Source: Clostridiales bacterium (GTDB lineage Bacteria > Bacillota > Clostridia > TANB77 > CAG-508). Taken from it: a stretch of DNA of 64,000 nucleotides. The stretch spans positions 30,753 through 94,752 of the forward strand of contig SFKS01000003.1 of NCBI GenBank assembly GCA_004554705.1, read 5' to 3'. The position numbers were made by a program, and so were the translations under genes. How positions within the stretch are numbered: the stretch's first letter is position 1; each line of letters starts with the position of its first letter. Of this stretch, positions 25,499 through 34,107 are shown piece by piece. Under the pieces are notes generated by a model, which saw only the letters and a program-made list of their open reading frames with translations, had not been told where the DNA came from and ran no database searches.

Positions 25499-26122
25499 AT
25501 GCCTAAAATAGATGTATACAATATGCAAGGTAAAAAAGTAAGTGATATAGAACTAAATGAAAATGTATTTGGAATCAAACCAAACAAAAAAATAGTTCAC
25601 ATTGCTTTAGTAAATTACATGGCAAATCAAAGACAAGGTACAGCAAATACAAAAACAAGAGCAGAAGTTGCTGGTGGTGGAAAAAAGCCATGGAGACAAA
25701 AAGGAACAGGTAGAGCAAGACAAGGAAGTATAAGAGCACCACAATGGATTAAAGGTGGTATAGCATTAGGACCAAAACCACGTGATTACAGCTACAAAAT
25801 CAATAAAAAAGAAAGACAACTAGCTATAAAATCAGTGTTGAGTTCTAAGATATTAGAAAACAACATAGTAGTTGTAGATAAATTAGACTTAAAAGAAATT
25901 AAAACTAAAAATATGGTAAAAACATTAGAAAACTTAAATGTAGAAGGAAAAACTCTAATAGTATTACCAGAAAAGAACCTTAATGTTCAAGCTTCAGCAA
26001 GAAACATTGATGGAGTTAAAACAACACTAACAAATACAATAAACGTTTATGATTTATTAAAATACAACAAACTAATATTAACAGTAGATAGCGTTAAAAA
26101 CTTAGAGGAGGTGTATGCTTAA
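25499..26122 (+). CDS. rplD: ribosomal protein L4
   Basis: L4 lines the exit tunnel and often regulates the S10 operon. The extended loop VAGGGKKPWRQKGTGRARQG and the following GPKPRDYSYKINKK are present in 207 residues. Its stop directly abuts the rplW start (26123), and an AGGAGGTG inside its last codons serves rplW, so the two are translationally coupled. Confidence 0.97.
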   Translation: MPKIDVYNMQGKKVSDIELNENVFGIKPNKKIVHIALVNYMANQRQGTANTKTRAEVAGGGKKPWRQKGTGRARQGSIRAPQWIKGGIALGPKPRDYSYKINKKERQLAIKSVLSSKILENNIVVVDKLDLKEIKTKNMVKTLENLNVEGKTLIVLPEKNLNVQASARNIDGVKTTLTNTINVYDLLKYNKLILTVDSVKNLEEVYA

Positions 26123-26470
26123 ATGAAACCAGAAGAAATAATAATAAAACCTATAATAACAGAAAAAAGTAATCAAGGCTTAGAAGAAGGAAAGTATACA
26201 TTCCGTGTTGCAAAAAAAGCAACAAAAGTTCAGATAGCAAAAGCTGTAGAAACTATATTTAATGTTAAAGTATTAAACGTAAATACAATGATGTGTAAAG
26301 GAAAAGAAAAAAGAGTTGGAGCAAACACAGGCAGAAGACCAGATTGGAAAAAAGCAATTGTAACAATCGATACAAACCCAGCTGAAGTAACATACCTAAG
26401 CAAAGGTGGAAAAGAAGTTAAATTAGACAAAAAATACAAAGACTCAATAGATGAATTTATGGGTGCTTAA
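26123..26470 (+). CDS. rplW: ribosomal protein L23
   Basis: L23 sits at the tunnel exit where trigger factor and SRP dock. The 115 residues contain IIKPIITEKS, VKVLNVNTMMCKGKEKRVG and GRRPDWKKAIVTI. A 226-bp spacer (26471-26696) before rplB is longer than usual and holds only a TTATCC/GGGATAA hairpin and no gene. Confidence 0.96.
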   Translation: MKPEEIIIKPIITEKSNQGLEEGKYTFRVAKKATKVQIAKAVETIFNVKVLNVNTMMCKGKEKRVGANTGRRPDWKKAIVTIDTNPAEVTYLSKGGKEVKLDKKYKDSIDEFMGA

Positions 26471-26696
26471 ATTACCTAGAAATTATCCAGAGTAAACTGG
26501 GATAAAAAATAAATATCTGCTATGTGGAGCAGGAAAAAATCCACAAATAAAAGAAAGTAAGAGAATTTACCAAAAACGAGTAGTGCTAGGAAGCAAAAGA
26601 AAAAACACAGACTATACAAAAGTATGTCGAGCATTTTTTCTTGAGGCTTGACAACGTAATACGAAGTTTTTCATAAATTCGAGAAAGGAAAAGAAA

Positions 26697-27524
26697 ATGG
26701 GAATAAAAACATACAGACCATACACACCATCAAGAAGAAATATGACAACATTGACAAACGAAGAAATAACAAAAAAGACACCTGAAAAATCTTTGTTAAC
26801 AAAGAAAAAGAAAAATGCAGGTAGAAATTCTTATGGTAGAATAACAGTTAGACATCAAGGCGGAGGAAACAGACAAAAATATAGAATAATAGACTTTAAA
26901 AGAAAAAAAGATAACATTGTAGCAACAGTTATCGGAATTGAATACGATCCAAATCGTACAAGTAACATAGCTTTAATCCAATATGAAGATGGAGAAAAAG
27001 CATATATATTAGCTCCAGTAGGACTAAAAGATGGAGACAAAATTGTATCTGGGGAAAACGTAGATATAAAACCAGGCAACTGTTTACCAATAGCAAACAT
27101 ACCAGTTGGTACTTTAATTCACAATATAGAATTAAACCCAGGCCAAGGTGGAAAAATGGTAAAAGCTGCAGGTGGAGAAGCACAACTTATGGCTAAAGAA
27201 GGAGAATATGCACATATAAGATTACCATCAGGAGAAATGAGATTGGTAAGAGCAAAATGTAGAGCAACAATAGGAACAATAGGAAATACGGATCATAGTA
27301 ATGTTAAAATAGGAAAAGCAGGAAGAACAAGACACATGGGCGTAAGACCAACAGTTAGAGGTTCTGTTATGAACCCAGTAGATCACCCACATGGTGGTGG
27401 TGAAGGTAGAGCACCAGTAGGACACAGTGGACCACTTACTCCTTGGGGCAAACCAGCATTAGGATATAAGACAAGAAAGAAAAACAACAGAACAGATAAA
27501 TATATTGTAAAGAGAAGAAAATAG
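26697..27524 (+). CDS. rplB: ribosomal protein L2
   Basis: L2 supports 23S rRNA near the peptidyl transferase centre. The 275-residue protein has GRITVRHQGGGNRQKYRIID near the N-terminus and the signature RGSVMNPVDHPHGGGEGRAP near the C-terminus, with the conserved histidine of HGGGEG. AGAAAGGAAAAG precedes the ATG. Confidence 0.97.
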   Translation: MGIKTYRPYTPSRRNMTTLTNEEITKKTPEKSLLTKKKKNAGRNSYGRITVRHQGGGNRQKYRIIDFKRKKDNIVATVIGIEYDPNRTSNIALIQYEDGEKAYILAPVGLKDGDKIVSGENVDIKPGNCLPIANIPVGTLIHNIELNPGQGGKMVKAAGGEAQLMAKEGEYAHIRLPSGEMRLVRAKCRATIGTIGNTDHSNVKIGKAGRTRHMGVRPTVRGSVMNPVDHPHGGGEGRAPVGHSGPLTPWGKPALGYKTRKKNNRTDKYIVKRRK

Positions 27525-27553
27525 AAAATAATACATTATATATGTAGGGGGGT

Positions 27554-27568
27554 GAGCATTGCTCATCC
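27554..27568. repeat. dispersed 15-bp motif GAGCATTGCTCATCC, copy 1
   Basis: The motif (GAGCA/TGCTC palindrome plus ATCC) lies between rplB and rpsS and is repeated exactly at 45470-45484 before murG. A shorter relative TTTGCTCATC lies near 51620. Confidence 0.5.
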
Positions 27569-27597
27569 GAGAAGAAAAGAAAAAGGAGGAAAATCTA

Positions 27598-27876
27598 ATG
27601 TCAAGATCTAGTAAGAAAAAACCATTCATAGAAGAAAGACTTTTAAAGAGAATTGAAGCTATGAATGAAAATGGAAAAAAACAAGTTTTGAAAACTTGGT
27701 CAAGATCTTCTACAATCTACCCACAAATGGTAGGACACACAATTGCAGTACATGATGGAAGAAAACATGTTCCAGTATATATATCAGAAGAAATGATAGG
27801 ACACAAATTAGGAGAATTTGCTCCAACAAGAACATTTAGAGGACATTCAGGAGAGAAGAAAACAGACGTGAAATAG
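27598..27876 (+). CDS. rpsS: ribosomal protein S19
   Basis: The 92-residue protein begins SRSSKKKPFIEERLLKRIEA and contains GRKHVPVYISEEMIGHKLGE and FAPTRTFRGH. It forms a complex with S13 in the 30S head. AAAAGGAGGAAA fixes the start at 27598; an upstream in-frame codon at 27559 would add an unlikely tail that runs through the repeat. Confidence 0.96.
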   Translation: MSRSSKKKPFIEERLLKRIEAMNENGKKQVLKTWSRSSTIYPQMVGHTIAVHDGRKHVPVYISEEMIGHKLGEFAPTRTFRGHSGEKKTDVK

Positions 27877-27904
27877 TCATAAATATTAAAAGGAGGGAAC
27901 TTAA

Positions 27905-28258
27905 ATGCCAGAAGAAAATAAAGTACTAGAAGCAACAGCTATATTAAGATTTGCTAGAATATCAGCTAGAAAAGTTAAAATAGTAGCAGACCTTATAAGA
28001 GGAAAAAAAGTTGATGAAGCCTTAGCAATTGTAAAATTTACACCAAAAGCATCATCTGAGATAATAGAAAAATTATTAAAATCTGCAATTGCAAATGCAG
28101 AAAACAATCACGGTATGAACAGAGGCAACCTAATTGTTAGCGAGATTTACGCAAATCAAGGACCTACAATGAAAAGAATAAGACCAGCAGCAAAAGGTTC
28201 AGCTTCAAGAATTAGAAAAAGAACAAGTCATATAACAATTAAATTAAGAGAAGTTTAA
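27905..28258 (+). CDS. rplV: ribosomal protein L22
   Basis: L22 contacts the exit tunnel with its hairpin. The 117-residue protein contains ARISARKVKIVADLIRGKKV near the N-terminus and the hairpin segment RPAAKGSASRIRKRTSHITI. AAAGGAGGGAAC precedes the ATG. Confidence 0.97.
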   Translation: MPEENKVLEATAILRFARISARKVKIVADLIRGKKVDEALAIVKFTPKASSEIIEKLLKSAIANAENNHGMNRGNLIVSEIYANQGPTMKRIRPAAKGSASRIRKRTSHITIKLREV

Positions 28259-28275
28259 GGAGGGAATTTAAAAAT

Positions 28276-28938
28276 ATGGGACAAAAAATGCATCCACATG
28301 GATTAAGAGTTGGTGTTATTAAAGATTGGGATTCAAAATGGTACGCAGATTCAAAACATTTTAGTGAATATTTAATAGAAGACCACAAAATCCGTGAATA
28401 TGTAAAGAAAAAATTATTTGTTAGCGGTATTTCTAAAATAGAAATAGAAAGAACAGCTAAATTTGTAAAAGTAAATGTTTATACAGCTAAACCAGGTGTA
28501 GTTATAGGAAAAGGTGGTAGTTTAGCAGAAAATTTAAAACAAGAATTATCAAAAATGATAAACAAAGAAGTAAATTTAAATATAGTTGAAGTTAAAGATA
28601 TTGATACAAATGCACAACTAGTAGCAGAAAACATATGTAACCAACTAGAAAGAAGAATTTCATTCAGAAGAGCAATGAAACAATGTATGCAAAAAGCAAT
28701 GAAAGCAGGAGCTTTAGGAATAAAAACATCTGTATCAGGACGTTTAGGTGGAGCTGACATGGCAAGAACAGAATTCTACAAAGAAGGAACAATTCCACTA
28801 CAAACATTAAGAGCAGATATAGATTATGGATTCTATGAAGCAGATACAACCTATGGAAAAATAGGTGTAAAAGTTTGGATATATAAAGGAGAAGTTCTTC
28901 CAACTAAAAAAAATAATACAGAAGGAGGAGAACAATAA
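28276..28938 (+). CDS. rpsC: ribosomal protein S3
   Basis: S3 forms part of the mRNA entry channel and its helicase activity. The 220 residues include the KH domain with PGVVIGKGGSLAENL and the C-terminal SGRLGGADMARTEFYKEG and RADIDYGF. Starts behind AAGGAGGG. Its stop overlaps the rplP ATG by one base. Confidence 0.97.
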   Translation: MGQKMHPHGLRVGVIKDWDSKWYADSKHFSEYLIEDHKIREYVKKKLFVSGISKIEIERTAKFVKVNVYTAKPGVVIGKGGSLAENLKQELSKMINKEVNLNIVEVKDIDTNAQLVAENICNQLERRISFRRAMKQCMQKAMKAGALGIKTSVSGRLGGADMARTEFYKEGTIPLQTLRADIDYGFYEADTTYGKIGVKVWIYKGEVLPTKKNNTEGGEQ

Positions 28939-29372
28939 TGCCAGTAATGCCAAAAAGAACAAAATATAGAAAAATGCAAAAAGGTAGAAATAGAGGAAAA
29001 GCAACAAGAGGAAATGTTGTAAATGAAGGTGAATTCGGATTACAAACAGTAGAAGCTGGATTAATTACAGCAAACCAAATAGAAGCTGCACGTATTGCTA
29101 TGACACGTTATATAAAAAGAGGTGGTAAAGTTTGGATTAAAATATTCCCAAACAAACCAATAAGCAAAAAACCTGCTGAAACTCGTATGGGTAAAGGTAA
29201 AGGTGCTGTTGAATATTGGGTAGCACCAGTAAAACCAGGAAGAATACTATTTGAAATAGCAGAAGTTTCAGAGGAAGTTGCAAGAGAAGCTTTAAGATTA
29301 GCTTCACACAAATTACCAGTAAAAACAAAGTTTGTAACAAGAGAAAATAATCAAGGTGGTGATGCCCAATGA
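28938..29372 (+). CDS. rplP: ribosomal protein L16
   Basis: L16 contacts the A-site tRNA. The 144-residue protein begins PVMPKRTKYRKMQKGRNRGK and contains RMGKGKGAVEYWVAPVKPG. The AGAAGGAGGAG binding site lies within the end of rpsC. Its end overlaps the rpmC start by four bases. Confidence 0.97.
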   Translation: MPVMPKRTKYRKMQKGRNRGKATRGNVVNEGEFGLQTVEAGLITANQIEAARIAMTRYIKRGGKVWIKIFPNKPISKKPAETRMGKGKGAVEYWVAPVKPGRILFEIAEVSEEVAREALRLASHKLPVKTKFVTRENNQGGDAQ

Positions 29373-29563
29373 AGATAGATAAAATAAGAGAAATGTCTTC
29401 AGAAGACTTAAATAAAGAATTAGGTGAATTAAAAACAGAGTTATTCAAACTAAGATTTAATTTAGCTACAAACGGATTAGATAATCCTATGAAAATAAAA
29501 GAAACAAAGAAAGATATAGCTAGAATAAATACAGTATTAAAAGAAAGAGAGCTAGCTAAGTAA
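29369..29563 (+). CDS. rpmC: ribosomal protein L29
   Basis: A 64-residue two-helix protein near the tunnel exit: KIDKIREMSSEDLNKELGEL followed by KLRFNLATNGLDNPMKIKE and a helix ending KERELAK. Overlaps rplP by ATGA, giving translational coupling. Confidence 0.95.
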   Translation: MKIDKIREMSSEDLNKELGELKTELFKLRFNLATNGLDNPMKIKETKKDIARINTVLKERELAK

Positions 29564-29582
29564 AAATAAGGAGGATTAAATA

Positions 29583-29846
29583 ATGGAAGAAAGAAATCTT
29601 CGTAAAGTTATGATTGGTACAGTAACATCAAACAAAATGGACAAAACCGTAGTTGTATCAGTTGAAACAAGTGTTAAACACAAACTATATGGCAAGATTG
29701 TTAAAAGAACATATAAATTAAAAGCACATGACGAAAATAATGAATGCCAAATTGGTGACAAAGTAAAAGTAATGGAAACTAGACCTCTATCAAAAGATAA
29801 GAGATGGAGAGTAGTTGAGATTGTAGAAAAAGCAATCGTAAAATAA
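29583..29846 (+). CDS. rpsQ: ribosomal protein S17
   Basis: An 87-residue OB-fold protein with GTVTSNKMDKTVVVSVETSV, HKLYGKIVKRTYKLKAHDE and a C-terminal RPLSKDKRWRVVEI. It binds helix 11 of 16S rRNA. AAGGAGGATTAA precedes the ATG. Confidence 0.96.
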   Translation: MEERNLRKVMIGTVTSNKMDKTVVVSVETSVKHKLYGKIVKRTYKLKAHDENNECQIGDKVKVMETRPLSKDKRWRVVEIVEKAIVK

Positions 29847-29926
29847 ATGAAAAATGTTTTTGAGTTATTTTACAGAACTATACAAAGAAATGGTTAGTAA
29901 ATAAAAATAAAAGGAGGAAACCTAGA

Positions 29927-30295
29927 ATGATTCAACAACAATCAAGATTAAAAGTGGCAGACAACACAGGAGCAAAAGAATTAATGTGTATCAGATGCTT
30001 AGGTGGTTCACATAGAAAATTTGCTGGTGTAGGTGATGTTATAGTAGCATCAGTTAAAAGTGCTATCCCAACAGGTGTTGTAAAAAAAGGTGATGTAGTT
30101 AAAGCTGTTATAGTTAGAACAAAAAAACCTATAAAAAGAGCTGATGGATCTTATATAAGATTTGATGAAAATGCAGCTGTTATAATACGTGATGATGGAA
30201 CTCCAAAAGGTACACGTATATTTGGACCTATAGCTAGAGAATTAAGAGATAAAGATTATATGAAAATTCTATCTTTAGCTCCAGAAGTTCTATAA
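29927..30295 (+). CDS. rplN: ribosomal protein L14
   Basis: The 122-residue protein begins IQQQSRLKVADNTGAKELMC and contains GDVIVASVKSAIPTGVVKKGD and RIFGPIARELR, forming part of the intersubunit bridge. AAAGGAGGAAACC precedes the ATG. Confidence 0.97.
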   Translation: MIQQQSRLKVADNTGAKELMCIRCLGGSHRKFAGVGDVIVASVKSAIPTGVVKKGDVVKAVIVRTKKPIKRADGSYIRFDENAAVIIRDDGTPKGTRIFGPIARELRDKDYMKILSLAPEVL

Positions 30296-30336
30296 TTAAA
30301 AATTAAAGAATTAATCAAGAAGGAGGGAAAACCTTT

Positions 30337-30645
30337 ATGAAAATAAAAAAAGGTGATACAGTTCAAGTTTTATCAGGAAATGATAAAGGAAAAACTGGTG
30401 AAGTTTTAGAAGTAATGCCAAAACAAGAAAAAGTAGTTGTTAAAGGCGTAAATATAAGAAAAAAACACATTAAACCTAGAAAACAAGGCGATGAAGGCGG
30501 AATAGTACCAGTAGAAGTTGCAATACATACAAGCAAAGTTAACATTGTATGTTCAAAATGTAATAAGCCAGCAAGAATAGGCTATAAAGTGGAAAAAGAT
30601 GGGAAAGTTCGTATTTGTAAAAGATGTGGAACAGTTATTAAATAA
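30337..30645 (+). CDS. rplX: ribosomal protein L24 with zinc-ribbon tail
   Basis: L24 initiates 50S assembly. The KOW domain KIKKGDTVQVLSGNDKGKTG is followed by NIRKKHIKPRKQGDEGGIV. The C-terminal part has C-x2-C twice (CSKCNKPARIG ... CKRCG), a zinc-ribbon variant seen in many Bacillota. 102 residues, start behind AAGGAGGGAAAA. Confidence 0.96.
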   Translation: MKIKKGDTVQVLSGNDKGKTGEVLEVMPKQEKVVVKGVNIRKKHIKPRKQGDEGGIVPVEVAIHTSKVNIVCSKCNKPARIGYKVEKDGKVRICKRCGTVIK

Positions 30646-30663
30646 AGGAGGGAAAAGTAAATC

Positions 30664-31203
30664 ATGGAAGTGTTAAGAGAACAATATGAAAAAGAAGTTA
30701 TACCTGCATTAATGAAAAAATTTAATTACAAATCAGTTATGCAAGTTCCAAAACTAGAAAAAATAGTTATAAATATAGGTTTAGGAGACACAAAAGAAAA
30801 TCCTAAAACACTAGATAATGCAATTGCAGATTTAACCGCTATAACAGGACAAAAACCAGTTATAACAAAAGCTAAAAAATCAATTGCGGCATTCAAACTA
30901 AGAGAAGGTGCAAATGTTGGATGTAAAGTTACATTAAGAAATAACAAAATGTATGATTTTGCATACAAACTATTTAATGTGTCTTTACCAAGAGTAAGAG
31001 ACTTTAGAGGGTTATCTAGCAATTCATTTGACGGAAAAGGGAATTACTCTTTAGGAATTAAAGAACAAATAATATTCCCAGAAATTGAATATGAAAAAAT
31101 AGATAAAATAAGAGGTATGGATATTATATTCGTTACTACAGCTAATTCTGATGAAGAAGCTAAAGAATTATTGAGCTTATTAGGAATGCCTTTCAGGGCT
31201 TAA
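30664..31203 (+). CDS. rplE: ribosomal protein L5
   Basis: L5 binds 5S rRNA and the P-site tRNA elbow. The 179-residue protein contains KIVINIGLGDTKENPKTL, a GQKPVITKAKKSIAAFKLRE segment and DFRGLSSNSFDGKGNYSLGI. AAAGGAGGGAAA precedes the ATG. Confidence 0.97.
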   Translation: MEVLREQYEKEVIPALMKKFNYKSVMQVPKLEKIVINIGLGDTKENPKTLDNAIADLTAITGQKPVITKAKKSIAAFKLREGANVGCKVTLRNNKMYDFAYKLFNVSLPRVRDFRGLSSNSFDGKGNYSLGIKEQIIFPEIEYEKIDKIRGMDIIFVTTANSDEEAKELLSLLGMPFRA

Positions 31204-31232
31204 ACTAATTTAAAAGGAGGAAAATAAAAAAT

Positions 31233-31418
31233 ATGGCTAAGAAATCTATGATAGTAAAACAACAAAAAGAACAAAAATACAAAACTAGAGAATATAATAG
31301 ATGCAAATTATGCGGAAGACCTCATGGTTATATTAGAAAATATGGAATCTGTCGTATATGCTTTAGAGAATTAGCACATAAAGGAGAGATACCAGGAGTT
31401 AAAAAATCTAGTTGGTAA
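31233..31418 (+). CDS. rpsN: ribosomal protein S14, zinc-binding type
   Basis: A 61-residue S14 with two CxxC motifs (CKLCGRPHGYIRKYGICRIC), the zinc form (type Z) usual in Bacillota, ending in KKSSW. AAAGGAGGAAA precedes the ATG. Confidence 0.96.
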   Translation: MAKKSMIVKQQKEQKYKTREYNRCKLCGRPHGYIRKYGICRICFRELAHKGEIPGVKKSSW

Positions 31419-31451
31419 AATATGAAAAATAAAAAAGAAGGAGGATAAAAA

Positions 31452-31850
31452 ATGGTTACAACAGATCCAATTGCAGATATGTTAACAAGAATTAGAAATG
31501 CAAGTCAAGCAAAATTCAAAACAGTTGATATTCCAGCATCAAATATGAAAAGAGACATTGCAGAAATATTATTTAATGAAGGCTATATTAAGGCTTATGA
31601 AGAAATTAAAAATGATAATCAAGGAATTATCAGAGTAAGCCTAAAATATACAGATAAAGGCAAAAAAGTTATATCTGGGCTAAAAAGAATAAGCAAACCA
31701 GGTTTAAGAATATATGCTTCTAAAGAAGAACTTCCTAAAGTATTAAATGGTTTAGGAATAGCTCTTATATCAACATCAAAAGGAATAATGACAGATAAGA
31801 AAGCACGTGAATTAGGTGTTGGTGGAGAAGTATTAGCATATATATGGTAA
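31452..31850 (+). CDS. rpsH: ribosomal protein S8
   Basis: The 132-residue protein contains TDPIADMLTRIRNASQAKF near the start and STSKGIMTDKKARELGVGGE near the end. S8 organises the 16S central domain and in E. coli represses the spc operon. GAAGGAGGATAA precedes the ATG. Confidence 0.97.
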   Translation: MVTTDPIADMLTRIRNASQAKFKTVDIPASNMKRDIAEILFNEGYIKAYEEIKNDNQGIIRVSLKYTDKGKKVISGLKRISKPGLRIYASKEELPKVLNGLGIALISTSKGIMTDKKARELGVGGEVLAYIW

Positions 31851-31929
31851 GTTATAGATTAGAAGTTAAAGAGGTCAGACTTGAAAGAGAATTTAAAGAC
31901 CCTAATTAAAAGGAAGGAGATATTTAGTT

Positions 31930-32469
31930 ATGTCAAGAATAGGAAATAAACCAATTGCAATTCCAGAAAATGTTGAAATAAAACTAGAAGGAAACAAAAT
32001 GATTGCAAAAGGACCTAAGGGAACTCTAGAAAAAGAATTACACCCAAATATGAAAATAACAATAGAAAATAATGTTATAACAGTTACAAGACCAAATGAC
32101 GAACCTCAAAATAGAAGTCTACATGGGCTAACAAGAACATTAATAAACAATATGATAGAAGGTGTTGTAAATGAATATACTAGAGAGCTAGAAATAAATG
32201 GTGTAGGTTATAGAGCAGCAAAGCAAGGAAATAAATTAGTTCTTACATTAGGATATTCACATCCAGTAGAAATGATAGAACCAGCAGGAATTAAATATGA
32301 AGTTCCATCACCAAATCAAATAATTGTAAGAGGTATGGATAAAGAACTTGTAGGACAAATGGCTGCAGTTATAAGAACAAAAAGACCACCAGAGGTTTAT
32401 AGAGGCAAAGGTATTAAATATGCTGAAGAACATATTAGACGTAAGGAAGGTAAAACTGGTAAAAAATAA
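31930..32469 (+). CDS. rplF: ribosomal protein L6
   Basis: The 179-residue protein has the two L6 repeats, beginning SRIGNKPIAIPENVEIKL and ending GKGIKYAEEHIRRKEGKTGK. It lies near the GTPase centre. AAGGAAGGAGA precedes the ATG. A fold-back repeat lies directly behind it. Confidence 0.97.
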   Translation: MSRIGNKPIAIPENVEIKLEGNKMIAKGPKGTLEKELHPNMKITIENNVITVTRPNDEPQNRSLHGLTRTLINNMIEGVVNEYTRELEINGVGYRAAKQGNKLVLTLGYSHPVEMIEPAGIKYEVPSPNQIIVRGMDKELVGQMAAVIRTKRPPEVYRGKGIKYAEEHIRRKEGKTGKK

Positions 32470-32595
32470 AATTAGAAATTTTAAGCATCGTCTAACTGCG
32501 TTAACCTTCACATTAAAAATTCCTCAGCGTATCTATATACGCTTCCGGATTTTTAAGTTCGGTTGCCTTGTTATACTTGCTTCAAATTCCTAATT
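32470..32595. repeat. 126-bp fold-back (MITE-like) element between rplF and rplR
   Basis: The outer arms at 32470-32487 (AATTAGAAATTTTAAGCA) and 32578-32595 (reverse complement, two mismatches) enclose a nested pair TTAAAAAT/ATTTTTAA and the inner hairpin GCGTAT-CTAT-ATACGC. It encodes no protein. Being within an essential operon it must allow transcription to pass. Confidence 0.65.
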
Positions 32596-32644
32596 TGGTC
32601 CAAAAAACATATGTTTAATAATTGAAAAAAGGAGGATAAAAGTA

Positions 32645-33004
32645 ATGGTTTCTAAAACTAATAGAAAATTAGAAAGAGAAAGAAGACATAAAAGAGTTCG
32701 TACAAAAATAAGTGGAACATCTGAATGCCCAAGATTATGTGTATTTAGAAGTAACACAAATGTATATGCACAAATAATTGATGACACTAAAGGAGTAACA
32801 TTAGTTCAAGCATCAACATTGGATAAAGAAGTTAAAACAAAACATTCAAATAAAGAAGCAGCCAAAGAAGTTGGAACACTAGTTGCAAAAAGAGCAATAG
32901 AAAAAAATATTAAAACAGTAGTTTATGATAGAGGCGGATATGTATATCATGGTGTTGTAAAGGAATTAGCAGAAGCTGCAAGAGAAGCAGGACTAGAATT
33001 TTAA
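32645..33004 (+). CDS. rplR: ribosomal protein L18
   Basis: The 119-residue 5S-binding protein has a basic N-terminus (NRKLERERRHKRVRTKISGT), RLCVFRSNTNVYAQIIDD and the C-terminal VYDRGGYVYHGVVKELAEAA. AAAGGAGGATAAAA precedes the ATG. Confidence 0.97.
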   Translation: MVSKTNRKLERERRHKRVRTKISGTSECPRLCVFRSNTNVYAQIIDDTKGVTLVQASTLDKEVKTKHSNKEAAKEVGTLVAKRAIEKNIKTVVYDRGGYVYHGVVKELAEAAREAGLEF

Positions 33005-33067
33005 AATAGAATTTAGAATTTAGAGTTTAGAATTTAGAAAATCAAAATACAGAATTTCAAACTCTAA
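33005..33067. repeat. fold-back repeat, GAATTTAGAA family, copy after rplR
   Basis: TTTAGAGTTT and AAACTCTAAA form a perfect 10-bp stem after a run of GAATTTAGAATTTAGA. The first 25 bases are nearly identical to those after rpsD (39126), and a related stem lies at 37312-37340. Confidence 0.6.
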
Positions 33068-33092
33068 AAAAAGAAAGGAGTATTAGTTTTAA

Positions 33093-33581
33093 ATGGAAGA
33101 AAAAACAATGGAATTCAAAGAGAAAGTTGTAGCTATCAACAGAGTTGCAAAAGTTGTTAAAGGTGGAAGAAATTTTAGATTTAGTGCTGTAGTAGTTGTT
33201 GGAGACGAAAATGGACACGTAGGCATTGGAAATGGTAAAGCAACTGAAGTTCCAGATGCAATCAAAAAAGCTATTGAAGACGCTAAAAAGAATTTAATAG
33301 AAGTTCCAATCGTTGGAACAACAGTGCCACATGAATATTTAGGTACATTTGGATCAGCAAGCGTACTTATAAAACCAGGAGCAGAAGGTACAGGACTTAT
33401 TGCAGGAGGTAGCGTAAGACCAATACTTGAACTTGCAGGATATAGAGATATCAAAACTAAAGTAATTGGTACAAATAATCCAAGAAACGTAGGATATGCT
33501 ACAATGAATGCTCTAGAAAATATGTCAACAGCTGAAAACATAGCTAAAAAAAGAGGTAAAAAAATAGAAGAAATAGTATAG
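33093..33581 (+). CDS. rpsE: ribosomal protein S5
   Basis: S5 takes part in decoding fidelity and 30S head movement. The 162-residue protein contains VVKGGRNFRFSAVVVVGDEN and VGIGNGKATEVPDAIKKAIE and the C-terminal GYATMNALENM. GAAAGGAGT precedes the ATG. The next gene is rplO; rpmD (L30), normally between them, is absent. Confidence 0.97.
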   Translation: MEEKTMEFKEKVVAINRVAKVVKGGRNFRFSAVVVVGDENGHVGIGNGKATEVPDAIKKAIEDAKKNLIEVPIVGTTVPHEYLGTFGSASVLIKPGAEGTGLIAGGSVRPILELAGYRDIKTKVIGTNNPRNVGYATMNALENMSTAENIAKKRGKKIEEIV

Positions 33582-33671
33582 ACACACGCTTCGCGTGAAT
33601 ATATAGTGAAGAGTGAAAAACTAATATCACTAATTTTGCTCTTTGCGAATTTTAAAGGAGGGAAAACACAC

Positions 33672-34106
33672 ATGGAATTAGGAAACATAAAGTCAGCTAC
33701 TGAAAAAGAAACAAAAAAAAGAGTAGGACGTGGAATGGGTTCAGGTCTTGGCAAAACTTCTGGTAGAGGACATAAAGGACAAAAAGCAAGAACAGGCGGA
33801 GGAGTAAGACGTGGATTTGAAGGTGGTCAAACACCATTATATAGAAGACTACCTAAAAGAGGATTTAAAAACATCTTTGCTAAAAATTATACAGAAGTAA
33901 CTTTGACAATGCTAAACAAAGCAACAACTGAAGAAGTTACAGCTGAAAGTTTAATAAAAGATGGAATAATCAGCAAAGCAAATGACGGAATAGTTGTGTT
34001 AGGAACAGGAAAATTAGAAAAGAAACTAACAGTAAAAGCAACTAGATTTACTACTTCAGCAGCAAAAGCTATAGAAGCAGCTGGTGGAAAAGTAGAGGTG
34101 ATTTAA
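33672..34106 (+). CDS. rplO: ribosomal protein L15
   Basis: The 144-residue protein contains KRVGRGMGSGLGKTSGRGHK, GVRRGFEGGQTPLYRRLPKR and a C-terminal globular domain. AAAGGAGGGAAAAC fixes the start at 33672 (an upstream in-frame extension is not supported). The 90-base spacer before it holds a CACGC/GCGTG hairpin (33585-33597) and no L30 gene. Confidence 0.96.
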   Translation: MELGNIKSATEKETKKRVGRGMGSGLGKTSGRGHKGQKARTGGGVRRGFEGGQTPLYRRLPKRGFKNIFAKNYTEVTLTMLNKATTEEVTAESLIKDGIISKANDGIVVLGTGKLEKKLTVKATRFTTSAAKAIEAAGGKVEVI

Positions 34107-34107
34107 T

